In this document: in pieces, positions 5,403 through 5,593 of the stretch
How the letters are laid out: each line of letters opens with the position of its first letter
How positions within the stretch are numbered: the stretch's first letter is position 1
Assembly (NCBI GenBank): GCA_051877895.1
Contig: JBJEJI010000012.1
Span: 1-5,593, forward strand
Direction: 5' to 3'
DNA from: UBA3775 sp051877895
Lineage (GTDB): Bacteria > Bacillota > Clostridia > Lachnospirales > Lachnospiraceae
Length of the DNA: 5,593 nt
Notes under the pieces: generated by a model
The model's input: the letters and a program-made list of their open reading frames with translations, nothing else
Databases searched by the model: none
What the model was told of the DNA's origin: nothing
Program-made: the position numbers and the translations under genes

Positions 5403-5593
5403 TTATTTCCAGATATTCATGTCTGACAAGATAGACATGGTTATTTCAGTTGCGTTGCCTCCGGTAGCATCGCTGTCTGCACCAATGTTGGTAGCAAAAA
5501 AGTATGTATTATCTGCAGTTTCAATATAGCCTATAAACCAACCATTCACATCTTGTCCGTTTACACGTCCGGTTCCGGTTTTTCCGTAGAATG
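5403..5593 (-). CDS. blaR1: C-terminus of a BlaR1-type beta-lactam sensor (class D beta-lactamase-like domain), partial
   Basis: The minus-strand frame is open from the window edge to the TAA at 5405-5403, giving the last 62 residues. It begins FYGKTGTGRVNGQDVNGWFI and continues GYIETADNTYFFATNI. This is the KTG box and the following strand (NGWFxGYxE) of class D beta-lactamases and of the BlaR1/MecR1 sensor domain. The run from KTGTG through NGWF(I/V)GY(I/V)ET.DNTY.FAT closely resembles my memory of the BlaR1 C-terminus from staphylococci. In BlaR1 this outside domain is acylated by beta-lactams and activates a membrane zinc protease that leads to loss of the BlaI repressor. Only the end is visible, so the metallopeptidase part and the SxxK serine cannot be checked. 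A stand-alone class D beta-lactamase or related penicillin-binding protein is the alternative. It is convergent with, and probably functionally unrelated to, the plus-strand block. Confidence 0.8.
   Translation of the reverse strand, partial: FYGKTGTGRVNGQDVNGWFIGYIETADNTYFFATNIGADSDATGGNATEITMSILSDMNIWK

Overview
The window looks like chromosomal or accessory DNA from a low-to-moderate GC, Gram-positive gut Firmicute, most plausibly a Clostridia/Lachnospiraceae-type organism. The reasons are strong purine-rich Shine-Dalgarno sites (AAAGGA, AAGGAG), Lys/Glu/Ile-rich proteins, a lipoprotein signal without outer-membrane features, and the C-terminus of a BlaR1-type beta-lactam sensor, which is typical of Gram-positives. 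The genus cannot be fixed from the sequence alone.

Layout, left to right. Positions 1-2997 hold three consecutive plus-strand paralogues of one extracytoplasmic protein family of unknown function. The first is only its C-terminal 150 residues, cut by the window edge. The second (453-1706) has an N-terminal membrane anchor. The third (1732-2997) is a lipoprotein. They are packed as an operon: TAATG overlap, then a 25-bp gap. After an 86-bp gap with a plausible own promoter (3018-3046) comes 3084-3980, a two-helix membrane protein with a cytoplasmic helical, TPR-like tail. Next is a small ORF (3987-4325) that looks like the remnant of a membrane-anchored protein: its basic N-terminal leader survives in another frame, its membrane segment is missing, and its C-terminus carries an 18-bp tandem duplication and probably a premature stop. 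Then comes 4367-5071, a membrane-anchored protein ending abruptly inside a DxDGDGxxD (VCBS/FG-GAP-like) motif. It overlaps by ATGA with 5068-5352, which reads like its own C-terminal half in the -1 frame. A strong, apparently bidirectional hairpin terminator (5355-5401) closes the plus-strand block. Beyond it, on the minus strand, is the 3' end of a BlaR1/class D beta-lactamase-like penicillin sensor.

How the genes fit together: all plus-strand products whose N-termini are visible, apart from the two disrupted ORFs, are membrane-attached and mostly face outward, so this is a block of envelope-associated proteins of unknown role. There is no catalytic motif to assign an activity. The most notable aspects are the tandem expansion of one family with changing membrane anchors, and clustered signs of gene decay (3958-4349 and around 5064-5071). 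I do not see a convincing new defence, mobile or regulatory system. There are no RNA genes, CRISPR arrays or transposases, and no gene-free stretch over 300 bases.
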